Positions 15,780 through 25,026 of a DNA stretch of 64,000 nucleotides are shown here, one piece after another. The DNA comes from Caldicellulosiruptor obsidiansis OB47. Its GTDB lineage: Bacteria > Bacillota > Thermoanaerobacteria > Caldicellulosiruptorales > Caldicellulosiruptoraceae. Position 1 is the stretch's first letter. The number at the start of each line of letters is the position of its first letter. Both the position numbers and the translations under genes were made by a program. The stretch is taken from NCBI RefSeq assembly GCF_000145215.1, contig NC_014392.1, positions 1,806,001-1,870,000 of the forward strand, written 5' to 3'. The notes under the pieces were generated by a model. The model was given only the letters and a program-made list of their open reading frames with translations. It ran no database searches and had not been told where the DNA came from.

Positions 15780-16217
15780 TTACTTGTAGTTTGGATCTGG
15801 AGACGGATAGAGCTCCACAATATTACCAGCAGAATTTTCAGCACCTATTTTCAATACTTGATTATTCGCATCATATGTGTAATAAAAATCCCCATTTTTT
15901 AACTTCGTCTTTGGAAGTCCACTACCCAAGTAATCTACTATACCGTTACCAGTGTTAACAGGAACGTTATTTTCTATTTTCACCCAGCTAGCTGTATTAT
16001 TCAACACATTTCCCTCTGAAACCCACTGCTGAATAGCTGTTGCAATATTCTTTGCATTTGCCTTATCAGCCTCAATTTTTGACTTGTTTATCTGTTTTAA
16101 TACTTGAGGTACCGCAATTGCAATCAAGATTGCAATTATTGCAACAACTATAACCATCTCAATTAATGTAAAACCTTTGTGCTTTCTGTTAACCTGCTTT
16201 ACAAGCCAAGCCATCAT
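15780..16217 (-). CDS. pilA: Type IV pilin, candidate major subunit
   Basis: 145 residues (a second ATG at codon 2 is equally possible). Leader NRKHKG then FTLIEMVIVVAIIAILIAIAVP: cleavage after Gly, Glu at +5, Pro22 kink as in pilins and GspG. It is a compact protein with a short head ending in SPDPNYK, much like the neighbour at 16253. One of the pair is probably the main pilus subunit. The ribosome site AGAGGGGG is strong. Confidence 0.85.
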   Translation of the reverse strand: MMAWLVKQVNRKHKGFTLIEMVIVVAIIAILIAIAVPQVLKQINKSKIEADKANAKNIATAIQQWVSEGNVLNNTASWVKIENNVPVNTGNGIVDYLGSGLPKTKLKNGDFYYTYDANNQVLKIGAENSAGNIVELYPSPDPNYK

Positions 16218-16252
16218 CTTTCAAATCGCCCCCTCTTAGTTTTCTAAAATTT

Positions 16253-16696
16253 TTAGTAACCTGGATCTACATTTGGAAAAAGTTCGTAAAAGTTAGTTCC
16301 ATCTCCACTATAAACCTTCAAAACACTATCAAGTTTATAGTAGAAGTAGTAGGAACGTCGGTAAACTGGCTTTGGCACGCTTCCTGAAATATAATCGCTG
16401 AGCTTAAAACTATATTGAGGACTTAAACTTACAACATCTGAGTCAATTTTGTGAAAATTGTTATCAGGTATCAGCACATTTAAACTTTTCCCGCTATCTT
16501 CCTCGAAAAGGTAAAACGCATATGCAATATGCCTTGCATTTTGTATATCAGCTGACTTTCTTGCCTTATTTATATTCTTTAAAACCTGGGGAACGGCTAT
16601 AGCAATAATCACACCCAGGATAGCAACCACTACCACCAGCTCAATCAAGGTAAATCCTTTTCTTTTCAATTTAATTTTCCCCGCCTTTTTATACAT
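16253..16696 (-). CDS. Type IV pilin, second major-type subunit
   Basis: 147 residues: leader KLKRKG then FTLIELVVVVAILGVIIAIAVPQVLKNINKARKSAD, a canonical class A prepilin with Glu at +5. Its C-terminus (FPNVDPGY) resembles the sister pilin downstream, so the two probably arose by duplication. It lies 11 bp after pilC with a poor ribosome site, suggesting coupling to pilC. Confidence 0.85.
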   Translation of the reverse strand: MYKKAGKIKLKRKGFTLIELVVVVAILGVIIAIAVPQVLKNINKARKSADIQNARHIAYAFYLFEEDSGKSLNVLIPDNNFHKIDSDVVSLSPQYSFKLSDYISGSVPKPVYRRSYYFYYKLDSVLKVYSGDGTNFYELFPNVDPGY

Positions 16697-16707
16697 CTTT
16701 GAGTTTT

Positions 16708-17919
16708 TTACGCACCAACACTTCCATACAATTTGAATATCGGCAAGATTATTGACGCCAGCAAGAAACCAACCATGATAGCAAGCAACACAATCATTAT
16801 CGGCTCAAATACCGATGTGAGCCTTGTCACCTGATTTTCAACCTCATTCTCATAGTAATCTGCTGCTTTGTTGAGCATATATTCCAAATTACCACTTTCT
16901 TCACCGGTTCTTATCATAATTTCAACAAGCCTTGGGAAAATCCCCACATCAGCAATAGGATAGCTCAAACCCTCTCCCTTCTGCACCCTTTCAATAACCT
17001 CTTCAAACTTCTTCTCCACAAATACATTTGTCATGACATTTTTTGTGGTCTCAAGAGCTATCACTATACTAACACCTGCCGCTGTCATCGTGCCAAGCGT
17101 TCTTGTAAACCTTGTTACAATTTGTCCAAGGGTAATCTTACCTATGACTGGAATTTGAAGTTTGAACTTATCTATATAAAATCCACCTTTGTCTGTTTTT
17201 CTAATTACCTTGTAAGCTACCACTAATAAAATGCATACTATAATTATTAAAATAAAATTGTTTCTCATAAAATTGGAGCTAGAGATTATGAACCTTGTGG
17301 TTGCAGGCAGCTCAACATTAAGCTCGCTAAAAATCCCTACAAAAGTCGGTACAACAAATGTGAGCATTATTATTAATACACCTATTGCAACAAGAATAAC
17401 AATTGCCGGGTATATCAAGGCATTTATAATTTTCTGGCGTAATTTTAACTCCTTTTCAAAGTGGGTAGCCATCCTATCAAGTGCCTGATCAACAGAACCT
17501 GACATCTCACCAGCTTCAATCATATTTATCAATATTGTTGGAAAACACTCAGCCTTTTCTGCTAAAGCTCTCGACAACATCGACCCACTTTGCACTTTCT
17601 TATGTATATCCTCTAATACCTTTCCGAAATATCTGCCTTTGAACTGCTCAGCAATGACATCTAACGCACTTACCATTGGTATACCCGCCATAAGCATTGT
17701 TGCAAACTGGCGACAAAACACTGCTAAGTCTTTTATAGGTATCTTTTTTCGCAACTGAACTGAAATATCTTTCTGCCATACTCCTTTTTCCCGCAAGTCT
17801 ATTATATACAACTGACGCCTCTTCAGGCTTTCTGCTGCAAGCTCAATTGTATCTGCCAATATTGTCCCCTCAACATTTTTCCCACTGCTATCTACCGCTT
17901 TGTAAACAAACTCCGGCAT
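16708..17919 (-). CDS. pilC: PilC, inner-membrane platform protein
   Basis: 403 residues with two GspF/PilC domains (about 70-195 and 270-395), each with CRQFATMLMAG- or FTRTLGTMTAAG-type starts, and three or four membrane helices, including a C-terminal one. It links the PilB and PilT motors to the growing pilus. Confidence 0.93.
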   Translation of the reverse strand: MPEFVYKAVDSSGKNVEGTILADTIELAAESLKRRQLYIIDLREKGVWQKDISVQLRKKIPIKDLAVFCRQFATMLMAGIPMVSALDVIAEQFKGRYFGKVLEDIHKKVQSGSMLSRALAEKAECFPTILINMIEAGEMSGSVDQALDRMATHFEKELKLRQKIINALIYPAIVILVAIGVLIIMLTFVVPTFVGIFSELNVELPATTRFIISSSNFMRNNFILIIIVCILLVVAYKVIRKTDKGGFYIDKFKLQIPVIGKITLGQIVTRFTRTLGTMTAAGVSIVIALETTKNVMTNVFVEKKFEEVIERVQKGEGLSYPIADVGIFPRLVEIMIRTGEESGNLEYMLNKAADYYENEVENQVTRLTSVFEPIMIVLLAIMVGFLLASIILPIFKLYGSVGA

Positions 17920-17989
17920 ACCCCACTACTCTCCTTAACATCCCAAATTTATTCGTCACACCACCAAACCCAAAAAGCATTTGAAAAGC

Positions 17990-19045
17990 TTATGCACTGA
18001 GCAGTCTTTGCATAAAATCAAAGTCAGTAGCATAGTTGAACGCATCTTCACGACTGATAAGTCCTCTTTTGTACAAGTCTATGAGTGACTGTTCCATTGT
18101 TATCATGCCCTGTCGCTGATGCGTCTGAATAATTGATTGAATCTGATACGTTTTAGCCTCCCTAATGAGGTTTCTTATGGCCGGATTTACTATCATTACC
18201 TCTGTTGCAACAACCCTGCCTTTACCATCACGACGGGTCAAAAGCTGCTGAGACACAACTCCCTGCAAAACTGTTGATAGCTGAATTCTTATCTGCTGCT
18301 GTTGATGCGGTGGAAAAACGTCAATGATACGGTCTATTGTCTTTGCCGCTCCAATTGTGTGAAGTGTGGAAAACACCAGGTGTCCTGTTTCAGCAGCCGT
18401 TAAAGCTATCGCAATTGTCTCCAAATCCCTCATCTCACCAACCAGGATTACATCAGGATCTTCTCTCAAAGCCGCCCTCAGCGCGTCTGCAAAGCTGAGT
18501 GTGTCACTACCTATCTCTCTTTGATTGATAATACTCTTGTTGTGCCTGTGCAAATACTCTATGGGGTCCTCTAATGTGATTATATGTACATCTCTTTCTT
18601 TGTTGATTATGTCAATCAGCGATGCCAGTGTTGTTGACTTACCCGAACCAGTTGGACCTGTAACTAAAACAAGCCCTTTATTCAATTTTGTAAATTCTTT
18701 CAAAACTGGTGGAAGGCCAAGTGTTTCAAACGGTGGTATATTTACAGGAATTATTCTAAAAGCTATAGAATACGAACCTCTTTGTCTGTAAACATTTACC
18801 CTGAATCTACTTACTCCCTTTATACTGTACGAAAAGTCTATCTCTCCTTTCTGCTCAAGAATTTTAAACTGGTTTTCGTTTGTGATCTGTCGCACAAACT
18901 CCTCCACCATCTCAGGTGTCAGAATTGAATCATCTGTCCGTACTAATCTGCCGTGTATTCGATAAATTGGAGGAACACCTGGCGTAATATGTATATCTGA
19001 AGCCTCCTTGAGAAATGCTTCTTTGAGAATTGAATTAATATCCAT
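17990..19045 (-). CDS. pilT: PilT, pilus retraction ATPase
   Basis: 351 residues. Walker A GPTGSGKST at 130-138, Asp box ITLEDPIEY, Walker B DPDVILVGEMRD, His box TGHLVFSTLHT, and the AIRNLIRE signature (PAIRNLIREAKTYQ) that marks retraction ATPases as against PilB. Retraction should allow twitching or pulling along cellulose. Confidence 0.95.
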   Translation of the reverse strand: MDINSILKEAFLKEASDIHITPGVPPIYRIHGRLVRTDDSILTPEMVEEFVRQITNENQFKILEQKGEIDFSYSIKGVSRFRVNVYRQRGSYSIAFRIIPVNIPPFETLGLPPVLKEFTKLNKGLVLVTGPTGSGKSTTLASLIDIINKERDVHIITLEDPIEYLHRHNKSIINQREIGSDTLSFADALRAALREDPDVILVGEMRDLETIAIALTAAETGHLVFSTLHTIGAAKTIDRIIDVFPPHQQQQIRIQLSTVLQGVVSQQLLTRRDGKGRVVATEVMIVNPAIRNLIREAKTYQIQSIIQTHQRQGMITMEQSLIDLYKRGLISREDAFNYATDFDFMQRLLSA

Positions 19046-19098
19046 GAGTATTTGCTTCCTCCTTCCCCTAATCTCCCCTCTTGTACTTACTCATAATA

Positions 19099-20811
19099 CT
19101 ATTCAAGTGCATAAGTAATCTTCAGATATTCTTCAACTGATGTAATTCCATTCAAAACTCTCTCTTTGCAAGCTTGTCGCAGTGTCTTCATCCCCTGTTT
19201 GACAGCAAGTTCCTTTATCTCCTCACTGCTGACATCTTTTTTGTTTATAAGTTTTCTCAACTCTTTTGTCACAATCAGAATTTCATATACACCTGTTCTA
19301 CCATAGTAACCTTTTTTATCACATATATGACATCCTCTCTTTCTGTATAATTTTACATTCTCATCTTGCTTTATGTCAAGAAGAATTTTTTCTTCCTCTG
19401 ATGGCTCATAAGGCTCTTTACAGTGTGGACATAGTTTTCTTATCAATCTCTGTGATATTACTCCTACCAACGACGAGCTTATCAAAAAGTTTTCTATCCC
19501 CATGTCAACCAACCTTGTAATTGCACTTGCTGCATCATTTGTATGAATGGTTGACAACACTAAATGCCCTGTAATAGCAGCCCTGATTGCCATGTCAGCT
19601 GTCTCTCTGTCTCGGATCTCACCAATCATTATTATGTCTGGGTCCTGTCGCAAGATTGATCTCAGCGCCGCTGCAAATGTTAACCCTGCTTTGGTATTGA
19701 CCTCAACTTGATTAATACCTTCTATAGTACTTTCAACAGGATCCTCAACGGTTATTATGTTGCGCGTTCCAGTGTTAAGTTCGTTTAAAATAGTATAAAG
19801 CGTAGTAGACTTACCACTACCGGTAGGACCACAGACCAAGATTATCCCATGTGGCGCAGCAATCAGCTTGTTATATTTCTCTTCGTCTTCTTCAGTCAAG
19901 CCAAGCTCAGTTTTAGAACGCACAAATGCACTTTTGTCTATCACACGCACAACAATCTTTTCGCCATACACACAAGGCAAAGATGAGATTCTCATGTCAT
20001 AAATCTTATCCGAAAAAATGTAAGTTGTTCGTCCATCCTGTGGTATCCTCTTTTCTGCAATGTCCATATTACCTACAATCTTAATTCTGGCCACCAGTGA
20101 TGGCAATATCCCAATATCTAACTTCAAGACATTATACAATACACCATCAATTCTGTATCTAACTTTTATCTCGTTTTCAAACGGTTCAATGTGAATATCA
20201 CTCGCACGTGATGTAATAGCTTGTTCAAAAATGGAATTGACAAGTCTTACAATAGGTCCTTCTGTTCCATCTTCCAAACCAAGCTGGAATCGAGGCGTAA
20301 CAGTAGCTCTTTTGGCTTGGTTGTCCTTTTCGCTACTTTCTTTTTGCAACTCTTCAACTGCTTTTAAAGCTTCTTGCTTACCATAGAATCTTTCAATCGC
20401 ACGTTTAATATCGGATGCCTTGGCAATTCGTGGCCGCACTCTTCTGCCTGAATAAATCTCAATATCCTCCATTGCAAATATATTAAGCGGGTCCGCCATT
20501 GCCACAATCAGGCTTCCATCTTCAGCAAAACTTACCGGCAAAACGGTATGCCTTCGTGCAATCGACTCAGAAATCGTTTCAACTGCCTTAGGATCAATCG
20601 GATATACATCTAATTTTATGTGCGGTATCCCTAACTGAAACTCTAAAATCTCTATTAACTCATCTTCTGTTATATAACCTTTCTCAACCAGTATCTCTCC
20701 CAATTTTTTATTGGTCTGCTTTTGAATTTTAAGTGCTTCTTCTAGTTGCTGAGGTGTAATTATCTTTGCCTCTACTAAAACATCTCCAATTCTCTTTCTT
20801 TCTCTAGGCAA
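19099..20811 (-). CDS. pilB: PilB, pilus extension ATPase with MshEN-type N-terminus
   Basis: 570 residues. Residues 1-145 form a GspE_N/MshEN region with two tandem motifs, RIGDVLVEAKIITPQQLEEAL and KLGEILVEKGYITEDEL; MshEN domains bind c-di-GMP in several bacteria. The second motif is canonical; the first has Lys in place of the usual Gly. The ATPase core has Walker A at 328-336, GEIRDRETADMAIRAA, and a zinc site CPHC...CHIC (Cys461, 464, 494, 497) as in GspE/PilB. It drives pilus assembly and lies directly upstream of pilT. Confidence 0.94.
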   Translation of the reverse strand: MPRERKRIGDVLVEAKIITPQQLEEALKIQKQTNKKLGEILVEKGYITEDELIEILEFQLGIPHIKLDVYPIDPKAVETISESIARRHTVLPVSFAEDGSLIVAMADPLNIFAMEDIEIYSGRRVRPRIAKASDIKRAIERFYGKQEALKAVEELQKESSEKDNQAKRATVTPRFQLGLEDGTEGPIVRLVNSIFEQAITSRASDIHIEPFENEIKVRYRIDGVLYNVLKLDIGILPSLVARIKIVGNMDIAEKRIPQDGRTTYIFSDKIYDMRISSLPCVYGEKIVVRVIDKSAFVRSKTELGLTEEDEEKYNKLIAAPHGIILVCGPTGSGKSTTLYTILNELNTGTRNIITVEDPVESTIEGINQVEVNTKAGLTFAAALRSILRQDPDIIMIGEIRDRETADMAIRAAITGHLVLSTIHTNDAASAITRLVDMGIENFLISSSLVGVISQRLIRKLCPHCKEPYEPSEEEKILLDIKQDENVKLYRKRGCHICDKKGYYGRTGVYEILIVTKELRKLINKKDVSSEEIKELAVKQGMKTLRQACKERVLNGITSVEEYLKITYALE

Positions 20812-20838
20812 AACAATCTCCCCTCTTTTCCCTTATTT

Positions 20839-23800
20839 CTATGTTCCTAATTCACTCTCAGCAAAATTGTTTTTTTTCGCGGTTATTTTTATCATTACGT
20901 CATTATTGTCAATTTCTGACTCAAACATCATGTTTGGTTTATATAATACGTAAACTTTCCATTCTGTTTGATTTATATCTTGCTCAATTGCAGAATACAA
21001 AACATTATTTGAAGCTAGTTTGAGAGAATTAGAAGTTACAAAAGCTGCGCTTTGTGGAATTATAGTAATTAGCAAACCATTATCTTCAAATTTCAAGATT
21101 TGCACTTTATTGCTTTCAACATTTTGTATTTTGATATATTCATCCTCAACCAAGATTTCACAATGTTTCACTTCAAAAATAAGTTTTATAACATTGTTCT
21201 CTACTACTACTTGCCAAAATGCATAACCATGCTCTATGGACAAAATAAGTACTTTTTCGCTGCTTATATAATCTATACTTTTAACAACTTTCCTTGATTT
21301 GGTATTCCACACAATATCTTTTTCTTTAGTTAATACCTCTCCTAACAAGATGTTAAGCTTTCCATCTTCTTTTTCAACCTTCTGTGGTTTAATTTCACCT
21401 CTGTTGAAATGCAACTCAACATGCACCAGCTCTTCGTTAACTTCTTTAACTTCAACCTTTTCAAGAACAGGGCATTTTTCAACTGTCAAAAATATTTTAC
21501 CTTCTTTCTTTTCTACAGAGTATCTGACTTCGTCAGCAGTATCAATCAACAGTTTATAACCATTTTCCTGAGCTACCTGATATCTTTTGACAACCTTGCT
21601 TTGCAAATATTTGATTCCTTTTTCAATGTATATATCCCTTCTTCTTATTTTTACGATTAACATATTATTTTCATCGTCTTTTATAACTTCTACATCATCG
21701 TAATCTATCCGGGACAGTTCAAATACCACCATATCGTCTTCAATAACTGGATTAACTGTTACAACTTGTGCTTCAAACTCAACAATTATGTTTGAATTCT
21801 CTAATCTTACATTAAAGTCTTCCACTTTGCTATAAATGTTTATTATCACATCTTCCTCTTGCTCATAGAACTCTACCCGTTCAATACAGCCTTCTCTGAA
21901 TTCAACTATTGGTTGCTCGATATTACATAAAGAAGCAGTTAAAACTTTAATAGTAACAGCACCCTTTTCTTTGTCTCTTTCTGCTAAATACTTTATTTCT
22001 CCCTCACCCTTGAGAGTTAAAGATGCTTTTGGACCATTTTCTTCATATTCAAATGCTTTGATTTTATTCAACTTTCTATATGGTATTATAAATAGGTTTG
22101 TCGACGTCCTATCTTTTGACAGCGCAACCTCGATTTTGCTTTTATTTTTAAGAACAATTGTTCCGCTGTATCCCTTTCCCACTCTTTCTATCTCAATAGA
22201 ACTGAATGCTTCAAATTGCTCACTGTTTAAAATAGGGTCTTTCAACAAATTTACATATTTGTTATTTATATGAAACTCAATTGTGTTTTGAATTTGGTTA
22301 TGGTTAATTTCAATCTCTTCAGGAAGTATATTTTGAAATACAATGCATTCCTGGAATAAATTGTAGAGCACAAAAGCTTTGTTAGGTTTTATTGAAATAA
22401 ACGTTCTGCCTTTTTCTTTTACAACCGAAATCCTTTTTACTGGTGAGCAGATAACAAGATACGACTGACCTTTTTCCCTAACTTCAACTATTTTAAGACT
22501 TTCAAGATACTCCTCTTCGAATTCAAAGCTTCTCTCAAGCAACGTTTTTGCCACAATATAACCATGCAAATAGGCGTATGCAACCCCGTTCTCGGTATCA
22601 TGCTCCAATACTACAGGCACAGAACTTGAGTTTGTTACAAGTTCTATTAGTGTTTCCTCGTCAGAATGATGTATTAAGACATCTTTCAAAATATTTACTT
22701 CCACAAATTTTATTCCAACCGATGTTCTTCCTTCAATAATTTCATATCTTGCTTCCTTGTATAAAATAACTTTTACATCATATCCCTTTTCACTCTTTTC
22801 TACTATATATCTGTCTACTATTAAATCCTCTATTTTAGTTTCTCCCTCATTAAATACTATGTCATTGGTAAAAATCCTGATGATATATTCTTTCTCGGAG
22901 ATAGCATCAACTTGAATACTGGAAGGCACCACATTATCTATCATTATGAATTTATTATTTTTATTGTAGGAAATAACTCCCTTGCTTTTTCTGAGAACTA
23001 TTGATATTTTCCCTTCTCTTTCACGAATATCAAACTTTTTAGCTTTTGTTAGAACCATAATATATACATTTCCATTTATTTCTTTTACTTCTACTTTCTC
23101 AACAAGACTATTCTCAAATGTATACTCATGTTTGACACTTGATGCTACAAAGCACTCCTCGATAGTAACTATTACTCCATTCCCTAATTTCATTCTCCCC
23201 ACATTGTAAGCTATTTCTTTGTTTGTACAAATTGAAAGGATATCTTCTCCACCTTTCTGCTCAAATTCAATATTAGTCACAATACCAACGTCTATCTCCT
23301 CACCTTTGTCTTCGTCGTAAAAAACACTTGTAGTACTTCCTTCTTTTTCTTTTTCATCCTCAAGAAACTCATCTGACACACCCATCTTTGTCTCTATCAA
23401 ATCTGAAACTTTTTCGCTGATTTCTTGCTGATTATTTGTTTCATTTCTTTTTTCTGAGAGATCTTGGGTCAATTCTGGAGCATCTGAAATTTCAGTTGTA
23501 TCAACTTTACTTTTACCTTCCTCACCTTCAACTTTTACGAATTCATCAATTTTAGCAACTTCCTCGTTTTTGCTTTCATTCTCCACACTAGGTGTTTCAA
23601 TTGTCGCTTGACTTAATTCTTTCTGACATATACTTTCCTCGTTTGTTATATTTCTTTCAATCTGAGACAATGCTTGAATATTTTTCTCTACTTTTTTCAG
23701 AACCTCTTCAACTTTTTCTCGGGAAAACGGTTTGGTGATATAATTTGTGGCTCCAACTTTCATCGCCTCTTTTACAACCTCATGATTGCTAATTGCTGTA

Positions 23801-24036
23801 ATCATTACAACCTGCGTAGAGGATGAAATTTCTTTTATTTTTCTTAAAAGCTCTAAGCCGCTCATATCTGGCAAAGTAATGTCTAAAGTCACTACATCAG
23901 GTCTGTATTCCTTAACCATTCTTAAAGCTTCGTTTCCACTTGAAGCTTCTCCCACTACTTCTTCTCCTAATTCTTGTAATATTCCCTTTAAAACCTTTCG
24001 TATAAAAACAGCATCATCTACAATTAAGATTTTCAC
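20839..24036 (-). CDS. CheY receiver fused to a long beta-repeat region
   Basis: 1065 residues. Residues 1-120 are a complete receiver domain: acidic Asp7/Asp8, phospho-acceptor Asp52 (TLDITLPDMSG), Thr80 and Lys102 (ITKPFS). Residues about 125-235 are acidic and low in complexity. The remaining 830 residues look like many copies of a beta-strand unit of the pattern V..I....VYI.V...KKFDI.....ISI, reminiscent of AMIN domains, though I cannot assign the family. No signal peptide or membrane helix is seen, so it should be cytoplasmic. It stands directly upstream of pilB and could be a phospho-regulated scaffold for the pilus base. I know no described protein with this architecture. Confidence 0.75.
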   Translation of the reverse strand: MKILIVDDAVFIRKVLKGILQELGEEVVGEASSGNEALRMVKEYRPDVVTLDITLPDMSGLELLRKIKEISSSTQVVMITAISNHEVVKEAMKVGATNYITKPFSREKVEEVLKKVEKNIQALSQIERNITNEESICQKELSQATIETPSVENESKNEEVAKIDEFVKVEGEEGKSKVDTTEISDAPELTQDLSEKRNETNNQQEISEKVSDLIETKMGVSDEFLEDEKEKEGSTTSVFYDEDKGEEIDVGIVTNIEFEQKGGEDILSICTNKEIAYNVGRMKLGNGVIVTIEECFVASSVKHEYTFENSLVEKVEVKEINGNVYIMVLTKAKKFDIREREGKISIVLRKSKGVISYNKNNKFIMIDNVVPSSIQVDAISEKEYIIRIFTNDIVFNEGETKIEDLIVDRYIVEKSEKGYDVKVILYKEARYEIIEGRTSVGIKFVEVNILKDVLIHHSDEETLIELVTNSSSVPVVLEHDTENGVAYAYLHGYIVAKTLLERSFEFEEEYLESLKIVEVREKGQSYLVICSPVKRISVVKEKGRTFISIKPNKAFVLYNLFQECIVFQNILPEEIEINHNQIQNTIEFHINNKYVNLLKDPILNSEQFEAFSSIEIERVGKGYSGTIVLKNKSKIEVALSKDRTSTNLFIIPYRKLNKIKAFEYEENGPKASLTLKGEGEIKYLAERDKEKGAVTIKVLTASLCNIEQPIVEFREGCIERVEFYEQEEDVIINIYSKVEDFNVRLENSNIIVEFEAQVVTVNPVIEDDMVVFELSRIDYDDVEVIKDDENNMLIVKIRRRDIYIEKGIKYLQSKVVKRYQVAQENGYKLLIDTADEVRYSVEKKEGKIFLTVEKCPVLEKVEVKEVNEELVHVELHFNRGEIKPQKVEKEDGKLNILLGEVLTKEKDIVWNTKSRKVVKSIDYISSEKVLILSIEHGYAFWQVVVENNVIKLIFEVKHCEILVEDEYIKIQNVESNKVQILKFEDNGLLITIIPQSAAFVTSNSLKLASNNVLYSAIEQDINQTEWKVYVLYKPNMMFESEIDNNDVMIKITAKKNNFAESELGT

Positions 24037-24075
24037 TCTGATACACCTACCCCTCTATTTGAACTTTCGGTTATT

Positions 24076-24279
24076 TTAATTCTTATCTTTCAGAAGTTCT
24101 TTTATTTTATCATACGTTATAAACTTTTTACCTAATATTATTCCAACAATGACAACTACTGTTATCAGGATAGCTTTGACAATTCCAACTTCTAAAATAA
24201 ACAGAATCAAAATAAGAGCTAAAGCTCCGCCTACCAACATTCCCACATTTTCTTTTATGAATTTTTCTAATTTATTCAA
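24076..24279 (-). CDS. Small two-helix membrane protein (DUF2273-like)
   Basis: 67 residues with two hydrophobic helices (about 13-32 and 35-51), a GKKF turn and a charged C-terminus (KELLKDKN). The pattern resembles the small integral membrane proteins of the DUF2273 type. It is the first gene of the pilus operon, with TTG start and GAGGGGGTG upstream; the role is unknown. Confidence 0.55.
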   Translation of the reverse strand: MNKLEKFIKENVGMLVGGALALILILFILEVGIVKAILITVVVIVGIILGKKFITYDKIKELLKDKN

Positions 24280-24358
24280 TCACCCACACCCCCTCGAATA
24301 TTTTTCATATATTTTTGTGAACCTTTTGCAAATAAATTTACACATTTTCTTACTTTTT

Positions 24359-24387
24359 ATTATACTACGCTTAAATTAATTGCGCAA
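24359..24387 (-). promoter_or_regulatory. Promoter of the pilus operon
   Basis: Minus strand: TTGCGC at 24387-24382, a 17-base spacer, TATAAT at 24364-24359, about 80 bp before the first gene. No GEMM aptamer is visible in this leader, unlike for tapirin 2. Confidence 0.65.
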
Positions 24388-24964
24388 TTTAAAAAATTTT
24401 TGGATAGTGCTAAACGTTGTTAGTTACTTTTTTATTGAAAACTGCCTCTATCTAAGAAATTACAACACCATAGAGATTCTAAAGTTTTACAGAAGCTGGC
24501 AATTCTTTCCATTACTTTTTTTATATTATTTGTTTAATTACTTCACTTTTCGTGCTCCCCTCTTTATACGCTGTTCTAAAATCAGGAAGATTAACCATTG
24601 AGCGAATTCCTTGTTATGTTAAAATACATATAAATAGTCCCAGAAAGGAATTAAGTATTATTCGCTCTAACAATGCTGTCAAATCTTTAACCTCTAATTT
24701 GCTTTTTGAAATTTTCTTTTTCATTCTGTTACTAAGAAAGAAAATTTTTTAATGTCTAACATCCGGAAGTGGTATTGATACTTTTAATTACTTGGTTACA
24801 TGGAAGTAGTCTGCTGAGTTTTTATTTTTTTATTACCAAAAAGGTTGAGAAATTCCTGCATTATTCTTACAGAAGATAAAGTATTAATGATTATTCCGAA
24901 TAATTGGTTATTTCTGAAATTTTATATCCATTAAACAGAATAGTTTTCTTTCAATAATTATAAG
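24388..24964. other. Intergenic region without recognised genes
   Basis: About 580 bp of AT-rich DNA between the pilus operon and the GT2 gene. Short ORFs exist on both strands but none has a good ribosome site or recognisable product. I see no riboswitch, IS end or repeat. Confidence 0.5.
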
Positions 24965-24993
24965 TTGAAGTTCTGAAAAAGGTGAGATATAAT
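24965..24993 (+). promoter_or_regulatory. Promoter of the GT2-GtrA genes
   Basis: TTGAAG at 24965-24970, a 17-base spacer, TATAAT at 24988-24993, 33 bp before the GT2 start codon. Confidence 0.7.
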
Positions 24994-25026
24994 TTAATAA
25001 AAATTCACGAAGAAAGGATTTATACC

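Noticed and set aside
20841-24079. Many plus-strand ORFs of 60-100 residues
   Set aside because: Antisense shadows of the CheY fusion gene, without ribosome sites or recognisable products.
24149-24752. Plus-strand ORFs of 66-76 residues before the GT2 gene
   Set aside because: Low-complexity AT-rich translations, poor starts, and they overlap the pilus operon promoter or first gene.
24280-24980. Search for a c-di-GMP aptamer in front of the pilus operon
   Set aside because: None of the conserved GEMM stretches (GGCAAACC, CGCAAAGCC, GGTTGCC) is present on either strand there.
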